Below are positions 8,277 through 15,258 of a DNA stretch of 64,000 nt, in pieces. A model generated the notes under the pieces. That model did no database searches. It was not told the DNA's origin and worked only from the letters and a program-made list of their open reading frames with translations. Source of the DNA: Persicitalea sp963716085 (GTDB taxonomy: Bacteria; Bacteroidota; Bacteroidia; Cytophagales; Spirosomataceae); the NCBI GenBank assembly GCA_963716085.1, contig OY970288.1:1240001-1304000 (forward strand), in the 5' to 3' direction. A program made the position numbers and the translations under genes. Each line of letters starts with the position of its first letter. The first letter of the stretch is position 1.

Positions 8277-9359
8277 CTAAAATAACCGCTCCAACGCCTT
8301 CACCAGCCCTTCCGTTTGCGCTACAGAGGTAGCCGGGAAATTCGCAATCCTGACCTGTGAGGCCTTGAATTCCCCGTATCCGCTCCCGATGACCATGCCT
8401 TTTTCTTTCAACTTACCGATCACCGTCGACGAATCCATTGTCGTGTTGGCGACGATGACCGTTTGGGACTGTAAGCGTGGCTCTTTGACCGACGCGGCGA
8501 AGTTCGGGTGCTTCTTGACTAGGCTATAAAGCAGTCCGGCCTTGTGTTCGGTTTCCTTACGCAACTGCTCCACACCAATGCGGTTGAAGTCTTCCGCGAT
8601 TTTACCTAAAACATAAATGGACAGCACGTTGGGCGTGGCGGGCGTTTCGTGCTTTTGGGCAAATTTCCAGAGTGTGGGTAAGTCGTGGTGCGCGCCGATG
8701 GTGAGGCTGTCGTACTGTTTCAGGCGCTCGGCTTTGGCGAGGCACTTTTCATTGACGATCCAAACGCCCAGTCCTGCGGGCATCCCGAAGGCTTTTTGGA
8801 CGGAAAAAAAAGCGGTATCCACCAATCCATAATCCAGGGCCGGGTAAGGCGCGGACGACACCATGTCAACGGCCAGGAGTTTGTCGGGGTATTTGTTTTT
8901 GAGTTTGTGAATGTCCGCCACGCGCATTTGCACGCCCGAGCTGGTTTCGTTGTGGGTCGTACACATGATTTCGGCGTACTCGGGTACCGTCACCTCGGCG
9001 GCGTCGAAGCCCTCGCCCATCGGTTTTTCAAAACTGTGCGTGTACTTACGCAGGGCGTTGGCGTAGTCGCGGAATTTCTGTGAAAACGAGCCGTTCACCA
9101 GGTGAAAACTCTCGTGTTCGACGCAATTCAAAAGAATACGCTCCCAGGCTTCCGAAGCCGAACCCAGGAACATGATCTGGTGCGTATCCGGCACCGAAAG
9201 CAAGTCCCGCAGTTGCTCGACCGTAAATTTGTGCAAATCGCGGTATTGCTGACTGCGGTGTGAAACAGAACCCAACTGCCGATCCATGAAGCTTTTCAAG
9301 TGCTTCTCGAAGGTAGGGTAAAGCGCGGCGGGGCCGGGGGTATAAAAGATTTGGGGCAT
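8277..9359 (-). CDS. Class V PLP aminotransferase, probable phosphoserine aminotransferase
   Basis: A 360-residue fold-type I PLP enzyme of the class V/SerC-like group. Seen: YTPGPAALYP at the start, SHRSQQYRDLHK, a FLGSASEAWE phosphate-binding stretch, an AVDMVSSAP block with the PLP-interacting Asp, and SVQKAFGMPAGLGVW, where Lys would form the Schiff base. It reads in the same direction as, and originally next to, the SerB-SerA fusion gene, so conversion of 3-phosphohydroxypyruvate to phosphoserine with glutamate is the likely reaction. Alanine-glyoxylate aminotransferase is the main alternative. An insertion sequence now separates it from the upstream serA gene and may cut its transcription. 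Confidence 0.8.
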   Translation of the reverse strand: MPQIFYTPGPAALYPTFEKHLKSFMDRQLGSVSHRSQQYRDLHKFTVEQLRDLLSVPDTHQIMFLGSASEAWERILLNCVEHESFHLVNGSFSQKFRDYANALRKYTHSFEKPMGEGFDAAEVTVPEYAEIMCTTHNETSSGVQMRVADIHKLKNKYPDKLLAVDMVSSAPYPALDYGLVDTAFFSVQKAFGMPAGLGVWIVNEKCLAKAERLKQYDSLTIGAHHDLPTLWKFAQKHETPATPNVLSIYVLGKIAEDFNRIGVEQLRKETEHKAGLLYSLVKKHPNFAASVKEPRLQSQTVIVANTTMDSSTVIGKLKEKGMVIGSGYGEFKASQVRIANFPATSVAQTEGLVKALERLF

Positions 9360-9380
9360 GGGGGAGGCGTTTTCCTTTTA

Positions 9381-9390
9381 GGTTAAACGG
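9381..9390. repeat. Target-site duplication, left copy
   Basis: GGTTAAACGG lies directly left of the insertion sequence and is repeated exactly on its right side (10519-10528). Ten bases is within the range made by IS4-family transposases. The motif also occurs a third time at 10541-10550 as part of a local word repeat, so the duplication should be read together with the terminal inverted repeats. Confidence 0.75.
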
Positions 9391-10518
9391 CTAAATACAG
9401 GACAAAAAAAATAGGATAGCCTGAAAATGGTAGATTTGAGTTGCGAAACCAACTCTACCCAGACTATCCCGATGCAAAGTAAAGAGAAAGAGGTATTCAA
9501 TGCCATCAAATGTCACTTTACCTGCGACATACGTCGCGTAAAATTTATCAGTTGTTTGATCGTGAGTCTGTTAAAGCTTAACGACTGCTCGCTCAGCGAG
9601 TGGAGCAAGGGCGTCTGCCTGGACATTCTGCTGTCCTCGAAGTACAAGCGCCTGCAACGGCTGCTGTGTGGCTTCCGCTTCGGCCAGCGAGCGTACTTCA
9701 AGCTGGTCTGGTCGGCCTACGGACAGGCCGACCAGGTGGTGCTGACACTGGATCGCACGGATTACATCCAGCGCGGGCAGACGGTGCAGATACTGATGCT
9801 GGGCATCGCCCACAAGGGTGTGAGCATCCCGTTGCTGTGGCACACGGCCAACCGCGAGGGCAACAGCAGCAAGCAGACGCGGCTGGCCCTTTTGAAGGCC
9901 CTTGAACGTTGGGCGGTCGTCAAGCCAGGGCAGAAGGTTTACCTGACGGGCGACCGCGAGTTCATCGGTAAGGAGATGTGGACGGGCTGGTTCACACCCG
10001 TCATCCGGGTGCGGGCCAACGCCGCAGTGGTCAATGGCGGCAAGTCCTGCCGGGCCGACAAGGTCTTCGGCGAGAGGAGGTTGAAGGTGCTTCGCAAACC
10101 CAGGGTCGTTTACGGGCAGCGAGCCTACCTGACCGGTATGAAGCTGGAGGGCGAGGACTTCCTGATCCTGATGAGCCGTGAGCGCGTGCGAGGCATGGCC
10201 GGGATTTACGCCCAGCGGTGGCAGGTCGAGACACTGTTTGGCGCCTTCAAATCCCGTGGCTTCAACCTCTAGAAGTGCCGCGTCAACGATCACCGCCGGA
10301 TCAGGACGCTGTTGTTTTTGCTGGCCATCGCGCTGGTTTGGGCCATCAGGGCGGGCGAGTGGCTGGTGGCCAACGGCAGAAAAATTCCGATCAAGAAACT
10401 CAGGACGGGAAGCCAGCCGCTGAACTCCTTGTTCAGGCACGGTCTCAACCACTTGCAAAACATTGCGCTTAACCATGCTCATTTTCAGAAACTTGATAAA
10501 CTTTTGTACTGTACTTAG
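9391..10518 (+). mobile_element. IS4-family insertion sequence, 1,128 bp, inserted in the serine operon
   Basis: The element is bounded by inverted repeats about 39 bp long. The outer 17 positions (CTAAATACAGGACAAAA left, CTAAGTACAGTACAAAA right when reversed) agree at 15, and a second block, CTGAAAATG, is identical at the same offset (31-39) in both ends. It is flanked by a 10-bp direct repeat. The single gene runs left to right; its first codons lie in the left repeat and its final stop codon forms the last three bases of the element. It is inserted between two minus-strand serine genes. Confidence 0.88.
9427..10518 (+). pseudogene. IS4-family transposase interrupted by an in-frame amber codon
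   Basis: The frame encodes 281 residues, then TAG at 10270-10272, then continues open in the same frame for 81 codons to the stop at 10516-10518. The DDE catalytic set is visible before the stop: Asp109 (LTLDRTDY), Asp176 (TGDREF) and Glu268 within the IS4 signature Y261-R264-E268-K275 (YAQRWQVETLFGAFK). The lost tail (KCRVNDHRRIRTLLFLLAIALVWAIRAGEW) looks like the normal C-terminus. Relatives usually have Glu after GFNL/GFNF, so a GAG to TAG change is the simplest cause. The copy is probably inactive unless the amber codon is read through. Confidence 0.85.
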
Positions 10519-10528
10519 GGTTAAACGG
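10519..10528. repeat. Target-site duplication, right copy
   Basis: GGTTAAACGG, identical to 9381-9390, starts at the first base after the right inverted repeat. Without the element the two flanks would join as one copy that continues into GTTAACGG-type word repeats. Confidence 0.75.
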
Positions 10529-10624
10529 TTAACGGCCAACGGTTAAACGGCGTTCTACGACTTCAGCTTTTGTCACCGATTGAAATCCGCAAACCGTTGA
10601 CCCTTAACCGTTGACCGTTAACCC
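10519..10624. repeat. GGTTAACGG word repeats forming a large imperfect inverted repeat
   Basis: Between the insertion sequence and the serA stop codon, GGTTAAACGG and GTTAACGG units (10519-10550) face the complementary words CCGTTGACC, CTTAACCG and CCGTTAACC (about 10590-10624). The two arms can pair imperfectly across a loop of about 40 nt. Lying right after serA on the minus strand, it could act as a terminator-like structure, though there is no U-tract. It is one of several such word-repeat gaps in the window. Confidence 0.6.
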
Positions 10625-10626
10625 GA

Positions 10627-12531
10627 TCAGTAAAGCATCCGAAACCGAATCGTGCCTTCCACGGCTTTGAGTTCCTGGATGAATTCTTCGGAGTATTTTT
10701 TTGAAATGTCGGCGATGACGTAGCCGATGGTTTCGTTGGTTTTCAGGTACTGGCCCGTGATATTGATGTCGTGTTTGGCAAAAATGCTGTTCAGCTTCGC
10801 CAGCACGCCGGGGACGTTGGCGTGAACGTGCAATAGGCGGTGCGAGTCGCCGAGTTTGGGGAGCTGCACCTCGGGGAAATTATAGCTGCCGTAGCTGCTG
10901 CCGTTGTTAATGTATTCCAGCAGTTTGCTGGGGACGTATTGGCCGATGTTTTCCTGCGCTTCCTCAGTGCTGCCACCAATGTGTGGCGACAGAATGACAT
11001 TGTCCAAACCCACTAGTTCGCTTTCGAAGGCTTCGTTGTTGGTTTTTGGTTCTTTGGGGAAGACATCCACGGCGGCTCCGGCGATTTTGCCACTCTTGAT
11101 GGCGGCGGCCAGGGCGTCGATTTCCACGACATGTCCACGCGAGAGATTCATGAAAATCACCCCATCCTTCATTTGGTCGAACTGCTCCTTGCCGATGATG
11201 TAGGTGTTTTCCTTCCGGCCGTCCACGTGAAGACTGACGACGTCAGCAACATTGAACAGTTCGGCCATGGAGTAAACTCGCCGGGCGTTACCGATGGCCA
11301 AACGGTCGACCACGTCGTAAAAATACACCTCCATACCCAGTGCCTCGGCCACGACCGATAGCTGCGAGCCGATGTTGCCGTAGCCGACCAGGCCCAGTTT
11401 CTTGCCCCGGATTTCGTAGCTGCCGCTGGCCGATTTATCCCACTCGCCCCGGTGCATCGAAACGCTTTTGGGGTAAATATTACGGATGAGCATAATCATC
11501 TCGCCGATGGCCAGCTCCACCACCGAACGCGTATTGGAATAGGGAGCATTAAACACCGCCACACCGCGTTCGGTGGCCGTTTCGAGGTCGATTTGGTTGG
11601 TGCCGATGCAGAAAGCACCGATCGCCATCAGGCGGTTGGCGCTTTCCAGTACCTTTTTGGTCAAGTGCGTCTTGGAACGAATGCCGATGATCGACACGTC
11701 CTTAATGCGCTCGCAGAGTTCGTCCTCGTCCAGAGCGCCTTTCACGAATTCGACGTTGAAGCCTTCGTCTTCAAACGCCTTTAACGCCGCCGGATGGACA
11801 TTTTCCAATAGCAGCACCTTAATGCGGCTCTTGGGATAAGACTGGCTGCGACTCAGTTTGTTGTCGTACAAAAATTCATCCAGCGAGCCCGAAACGTGAT
11901 CCGCTTTCTCGACCACCTTCGGGCGGTTGACATTCTCCGTGAAAGCATAAAATCGGTTCGCTAATCCCGACTCGCGGAGCTCGTAGTCGGTATAGCCGTC
12001 GCCGATGACGTACACATCACCAACCAGGTTAAGCGTACGCAGCAATTTTATCTTGCCCCCATCGCTCGCCAAGACGTTGTTTTCGTCCACCCCGACTATG
12101 TTTCCCTCATTATCGAATAAAAATTCATTGGCAAAAACGTGATCGGCGCGCACGCCCAATTCCGTGACGATGGGCGCGATGAATTCTTTGAAGCCACTCG
12201 ATACCACATAAATATGGTCGGCGTTGTCGGTGATGAACGCCTTATTGCGCAGGAACGACTCCGAAACTTTAGTCCGCAAGTAGTCGATCAACAGGTCGAT
12301 GTGCGTGCGGTTGGCGGATAGCAGCGCAATGCGGCGGCGCAAGCCTTCGGCAAAGGGCATTTCGCCATTCATGCCCTGATCGGTCAGGTCGCGGATTTGC
12401 TGCACGCGGGTGTCGCGGTCTTCTTGTCCGGCCAGGGCAATTTGGGCCAATTCGTCCAGGCCCTCCACTTTCGTGAAGGTGCTGTCGAAGTCGATGACAA
12501 TATGGGTGGGGTTCAAAGTTTGGGGTTGCAT
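10627..12531 (-). CDS. serA: Fused phosphoserine phosphatase / D-3-phosphoglycerate dehydrogenase (SerB-SerA)
   Basis: A 634-residue protein with three parts. Residues 1 to about 225 are a HAD phosphatase of the SerB type: DFDST (Asp14 nucleophile, Asp16) and GDGYTDYEL for the Mg-binding motif. Residues about 235-545 are a D-isomer-specific hydroxyacid dehydrogenase: NAPYSNTRSVVE, NAD-binding GLVGYGNIGS and the catalytic SPHIGGSTEEAQ. The end is an ACT domain (HVHANVPGVLAKLNSIFAKHDINITGQYL), usually a serine sensor. The protein would thus carry the first and last steps of the phosphorylated serine pathway, with the class V aminotransferase downstream supplying the middle step. The YheT-like gene lies 43 nt upstream. 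Confidence 0.9.
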   Translation of the reverse strand: MQPQTLNPTHIVIDFDSTFTKVEGLDELAQIALAGQEDRDTRVQQIRDLTDQGMNGEMPFAEGLRRRIALLSANRTHIDLLIDYLRTKVSESFLRNKAFITDNADHIYVVSSGFKEFIAPIVTELGVRADHVFANEFLFDNEGNIVGVDENNVLASDGGKIKLLRTLNLVGDVYVIGDGYTDYELRESGLANRFYAFTENVNRPKVVEKADHVSGSLDEFLYDNKLSRSQSYPKSRIKVLLLENVHPAALKAFEDEGFNVEFVKGALDEDELCERIKDVSIIGIRSKTHLTKKVLESANRLMAIGAFCIGTNQIDLETATERGVAVFNAPYSNTRSVVELAIGEMIMLIRNIYPKSVSMHRGEWDKSASGSYEIRGKKLGLVGYGNIGSQLSVVAEALGMEVYFYDVVDRLAIGNARRVYSMAELFNVADVVSLHVDGRKENTYIIGKEQFDQMKDGVIFMNLSRGHVVEIDALAAAIKSGKIAGAAVDVFPKEPKTNNEAFESELVGLDNVILSPHIGGSTEEAQENIGQYVPSKLLEYINNGSSYGSYNFPEVQLPKLGDSHRLLHVHANVPGVLAKLNSIFAKHDINITGQYLKTNETIGYVIADISKKYSEEFIQELKAVEGTIRFRMLY

Positions 12532-12574
12532 GAGGAGGTTTGTATGAAAAGACGACTGCTATCAGGCCGCAAAA

Positions 12575-13564
12575 TTACGAAACACCAGGGGATTCCCCCG
12601 CCAAAAATTCCAAAGCCCGCTTTTCTGACCAATACAGCCCGTTTTTGGTGGCCCGATCCCGAAATCCACAGTGTCCTCCTGCCTCGGTCAGTTCCAGCCA
12701 CACGTTGGGCATATCGGCAACGGCTGCCTGTGGCAGACTCTCCGCCGGAACGAGCGGATCATTCAATGCGTTGACGATGAGCGTAGGTAGGGTAATGCTT
12801 TGAACAAAAAACTTGGCGCTATTTTGTCTGTAGTAATCATCTGCTCCCGCAAAGCCATGCAGCGCGGCGGTGTAGATGTGGTCGAAGTCGTAAAAGGTTT
12901 TGACCTTTGAATAATCTGAAGCGTTGATTTTTTCGGGGAAAACTTTCGCTTTGGCGTGCACTTTCGGTTTCAGGGATCCCAAAAAGCGCTTCATGTAGAC
13001 CCAGTTTTCCGGTTTCTCGATGGCGCGGCTGCACGCTAACAAGTCCATGGGCACGCTGAAAACGACGGCTTTTTTTATTTCGGGATGAATATTTTCTGCG
13101 GCCTCACCCAGGTATTTCAGCGTCAGATTGCCGCCGAGGCTGAATCCCATCAGGCTGATTTCGCAATACCCTTTCTGCAAAGCGTGCTGCACGATGATTT
13201 CCAGGTCGTCCGTCGCGCCGCTGTGATAAAACCTTAGTTGCTGGTTCATTTCGCCGCCGCAACTCCGGTAGTTCCAGGCCAGGCAGTCATAGCCCGCACG
13301 GGTCAGCGCCCGCACCATGCCCAGGATATATTGCCGTCGGCTATCGCCTTCCAGGCCGTGCGAAAGGATGACCAAGCCCTTCGCCTCCGGCTGCGTAGTT
13401 TTGGCCCAATCCAGACTTAGAAAGTCTTCGTCGGGTGTCACGATCTGCTCGCGGACGTAGCGCACATTTTTTATTTTTCGGAAAAGCGCAGGGAAGATCG
13501 TCTGAAAATGACCGTTAGGGAGCCAGAAAGGGGCTTTGTGTTCTTGAATATGGAGCAGCGGCAT
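12575..13564 (-). CDS. YheT-like alpha/beta hydrolase
   Basis: A 329-residue alpha/beta-fold hydrolase of the YheT/ABHD1-3 group. Evidence: PFWLPNGHFQTIFPAL at the N-terminus, typical of the group; the oxyanion-side LSHGLEGDS; nucleophile elbow GFSLGGN; and a late GGHCGFRD block supplying the His. No signal peptide, so probably cytosolic. Substrate unknown; the family is annotated as hydrolases or esterases acting on lipid-like esters. It is the first gene of a minus-strand unit running into the SerB-SerA gene. Confidence 0.88.
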   Translation of the reverse strand: MPLLHIQEHKAPFWLPNGHFQTIFPALFRKIKNVRYVREQIVTPDEDFLSLDWAKTTQPEAKGLVILSHGLEGDSRRQYILGMVRALTRAGYDCLAWNYRSCGGEMNQQLRFYHSGATDDLEIIVQHALQKGYCEISLMGFSLGGNLTLKYLGEAAENIHPEIKKAVVFSVPMDLLACSRAIEKPENWVYMKRFLGSLKPKVHAKAKVFPEKINASDYSKVKTFYDFDHIYTAALHGFAGADDYYRQNSAKFFVQSITLPTLIVNALNDPLVPAESLPQAAVADMPNVWLELTEAGGHCGFRDRATKNGLYWSEKRALEFLAGESPGVS

Positions 13565-13585
13565 CGACTTTTTCTAAATTTTATT

Positions 13586-13617
13586 CAAAAATACGGCGCA
13601 CCATTCCAACTAAAAAC
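13586..13617 (-). promoter_or_regulatory. Likely promoter of the YheT-serA unit
   Basis: Read on the minus strand, TATTTTTG (13593 down to 13586) is a perfect match to the Bacteroidota -7 element TAnnTTTG. A T-rich -33 region, TTTTT, lies about 19-20 nt upstream. The leader to the start codon at 13564 would be about 15 nt. Confidence 0.55.
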
Positions 13618-13655
13618 CCGTTCGGGTGGTCTGCAATAAAAAACATCAATTTTAC

Positions 13656-14105
13656 ATGATGAAAAATATAGGATTCTATTTTGCATTAATGTGCCTGTTG
13701 GGATGCAGCAACAAGGAAGACGCCCTTTCTCCCGCCCAGGCTGAATTCATCGGAAAATGGCAATTGGTGGAGTTCTGCCAAAGCCCCGGCGACGGTAGTT
13801 GCCCCGTCCAGGCCGTTTCGCCCGCCACCACGCAGATACTGGATTTCCGGGCCGACGGTTCTTACCTGGAAAATAGGCCGCAACCCGGTCAGTCGCAGGC
13901 ACCGATCAATAGTTCGGGCGAGTACCGTCTGGAAGTACCGGATGTGGTTTATTTCAAATTCGACCCGGTAAATTTTGTGGGTCAGGGCGTTAATGCACCC
14001 ACCCAACCAGTCGAAGTAAAGTGGCACTACACGCTGAACCGGAACATTTTGATAGTGAAACCCACCTGCCGGGAAGCCTGTGCCTATACTTACAAAAAGA
14101 TTTAG
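13656..14105 (+). CDS. Lipocalin-like lipoprotein
   Basis: A 149-residue lipoprotein: short hydrophobic leader ending in the lipobox LLGC, so it is exported and lipidated. After cleavage the sequence opens with EFIGKWQLVEFC, then ILDFRADGSYLENR, the pattern of small lipocalin-like Bacteroidota proteins that form a beta barrel. Four or more Cys follow, possibly paired as disulfides. The chosen ATG is the first in the frame that gives an intact leader; the upstream GTG at 13626 would spoil it. The stop codon overlaps the convergent DUF4174 gene by 4 nt. Ligand unknown. Confidence 0.7.
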   Translation: MMKNIGFYFALMCLLGCSNKEDALSPAQAEFIGKWQLVEFCQSPGDGSCPVQAVSPATTQILDFRADGSYLENRPQPGQSQAPINSSGEYRLEVPDVVYFKFDPVNFVGQGVNAPTQPVEVKWHYTLNRNILIVKPTCREACAYTYKKI

Positions 14106-14515
14106 TCCTTTATTTCCGACTGCCGCATGGGCATGGCGTCGATGAGTGAGAAGAATTTTTCGGTCGTGACGGGCTTGCTTTCCGAAAGTTTGGTGCCGCC
14201 GTCTTTGCCCACAAGCCACACGCCGAACTTCGCCAGGTCGTGGTCGAAGTGCCGGGCCACGTAGTTTTTATCCTCGGAGCTAAGCGTTTTGCCCACACAC
14301 TCGATAATCACCAGGTCGCGTTCTTTCACGCCTTTTGTTTTTTCGGCCAGGATTTGCTTTTGTTTCTGAAACTCTCTCGAACTAGCCTCGGGCGTGTACA
14401 GGACGATCACCCGGTTTTTCCAGGTGAGGCGCTGCATTTTTTCCCAGAGGGGCGTTTCTGAGAAGGAGGAAAGGAGGAGGGAAGAAAGGAGGAAGGAAAC
14501 GAGTATGGAGTTCAT
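14102..14515 (-). CDS. DUF4174 secreted protein
   Basis: A 137-residue protein with an N-terminal signal peptide and a DUF4174 domain: LTWKNRVIVLYTPEASSREFQKQKQIL and RDLVIIECVG with KFGVWLVGKDGGTKLSESKPVTTEKFFSLIDAMPMRQSEI, which matches the thioredoxin-like fold and the ending of this family. The thioredoxin CxxC is absent, so a redox role is not expected. The signal peptide is encoded by an almost uninterrupted purine tract on the plus strand (about 14459-14500), which is odd. Family function unknown. Confidence 0.82.
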   Translation of the reverse strand: MNSILVSFLLSSLLLSSFSETPLWEKMQRLTWKNRVIVLYTPEASSREFQKQKQILAEKTKGVKERDLVIIECVGKTLSSEDKNYVARHFDHDLAKFGVWLVGKDGGTKLSESKPVTTEKFFSLIDAMPMRQSEIKD

Positions 14516-14565
14516 GTTGGAATATTTTTAAAAAATAGTATTCGGACGAAAGCTTTTCAACGTAG

Positions 14566-14573
14566 TATTTTCG
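14566..14573 (+). promoter_or_regulatory. Possible -7 promoter element of the Kazal-protein gene
   Basis: TATTTTCG is one mismatch from the Bacteroidota -7 consensus TAnnTTTG, with TTCG (14541-14544) about 21 nt upstream as a weak -33 match. It lies 33 nt before the start codon at 14607. Confidence 0.4.
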
Positions 14574-14606
14574 TTTAAAATTACTTTATAAAACCAAAAA
14601 ACAGCT

Positions 14607-14825
14607 ATGAAAAAGATTGTGGTAATGCTAATTCTGGGAGCCGCGCTCGGCTGTCAGAACGAAAAAATCGAGGCCGACTGTGTGGAAAAGCCAAGTGACG
14701 GTCGGGCTTGTACCTACGATTACAGGCCCGTCTGCGGTTGCAATGGGGTAACTTACGGCAATGCCTGCGCGGCGGAGTCAGTGGGAATCACCAATTATAC
14801 TCAGGGCGAGTGCAGAGGGAAATGA
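14607..14825 (+). CDS. Kazal-type serine protease inhibitor-like lipoprotein
   Basis: A 72-residue exported protein. The leader MKKIVVMLILGAALGC ends in a lipobox, with Cys16 as lipidation site. The mature part is a single Kazal domain: PVCGCNGVTYGNACAAES is close to the family signature, and the domain ends with GEC. The six Kazal Cys can be counted after the lipid Cys, so the fold can be disulfide-bonded. It would sit on the cell surface or in the periplasm and could block serine proteases from other organisms or the cell's own secreted proteases; neither is shown here. Unlinked to a protease gene in this window. Confidence 0.85.
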   Translation: MKKIVVMLILGAALGCQNEKIEADCVEKPSDGRACTYDYRPVCGCNGVTYGNACAAESVGITNYTQGECRGK

Positions 14826-14840
14826 CCAGGTCCTACTTCC

Positions 14841-15218
14841 TCAGTCAAACAAATTCTCCGTCCGATCCAGCATCAGGATCGACGCTTGCGGCACGATGAC
14901 GTACTTTTCTCCGTCGTATTCCAGCTCGATGGCGTTGCGTTGCAGGTAGATCGCCAGGTCGCCTTCCTTAGCCTGTAGAGGCATGTACTTGATGTTTTCT
15001 TCAACCTCCTTCCAGGGTTCATCCTCCATCGCGGAAGGAATCGGGTAGCCGGGGCCGACCTTGATGACATAGCCCGTTTGCACCTGTTCTTTTTCGGTGA
15101 CGGTTGGTGGCAGGTACAGGCCGCTGTGGGTGCGGTCGTTGGGGCTTTTGGGCCGAATCAGAACGCGGTCGCCGACGACGATCAGGCTGCGGAGGCGGTT
15201 ATCGGGGGTAAGCTCCAT
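14841..15218 (-). CDS. GroES-family (Cpn10-like) protein without adjacent GroEL
   Basis: A 125-residue protein with a GroES-type beta-barrel pattern: IVVGDRVLIRPKSP near the start, a mobile-loop-like segment (NDRTHSGLYLPPTVTEK), GYVIKVGPGYP, then GDLAIYLQRNAIELEYDGEKYVIVPQASILML at the end. It is longer than classical GroES (about 95 residues) because of an insertion around residues 55-80 (IPSAMEDEPWKEVEENIKYM). No groEL is nearby, so this is probably a divergent paralogue and not the main co-chaperonin. It lies downstream of the glycan operon but is separated by word repeats from it, and points the same way. Confidence 0.8.
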   Translation of the reverse strand: MELTPDNRLRSLIVVGDRVLIRPKSPNDRTHSGLYLPPTVTEKEQVQTGYVIKVGPGYPIPSAMEDEPWKEVEENIKYMPLQAKEGDLAIYLQRNAIELEYDGEKYVIVPQASILMLDRTENLFD

Positions 15219-15225
15219 TGATTTA

Positions 15226-15250
15226 GTTGAGAGTTGATGAGAGTTGAGAG
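15226..15250. repeat. GAGAGTTGA word repeat
   Basis: Imperfect tandem units of GAGAGTTGA/GTTGATGA fill the short gap between the GroES-like gene and the end of the glycosidase-like gene. Confidence 0.55.
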
Positions 15251-15258
15251 TGGACGAT

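Noticed and set aside
9571..10539. A 322-codon antisense frame inside the insertion sequence
   Set aside because: It lies opposite the transposase with all DDE and YREK motifs, and its protein has no family features.
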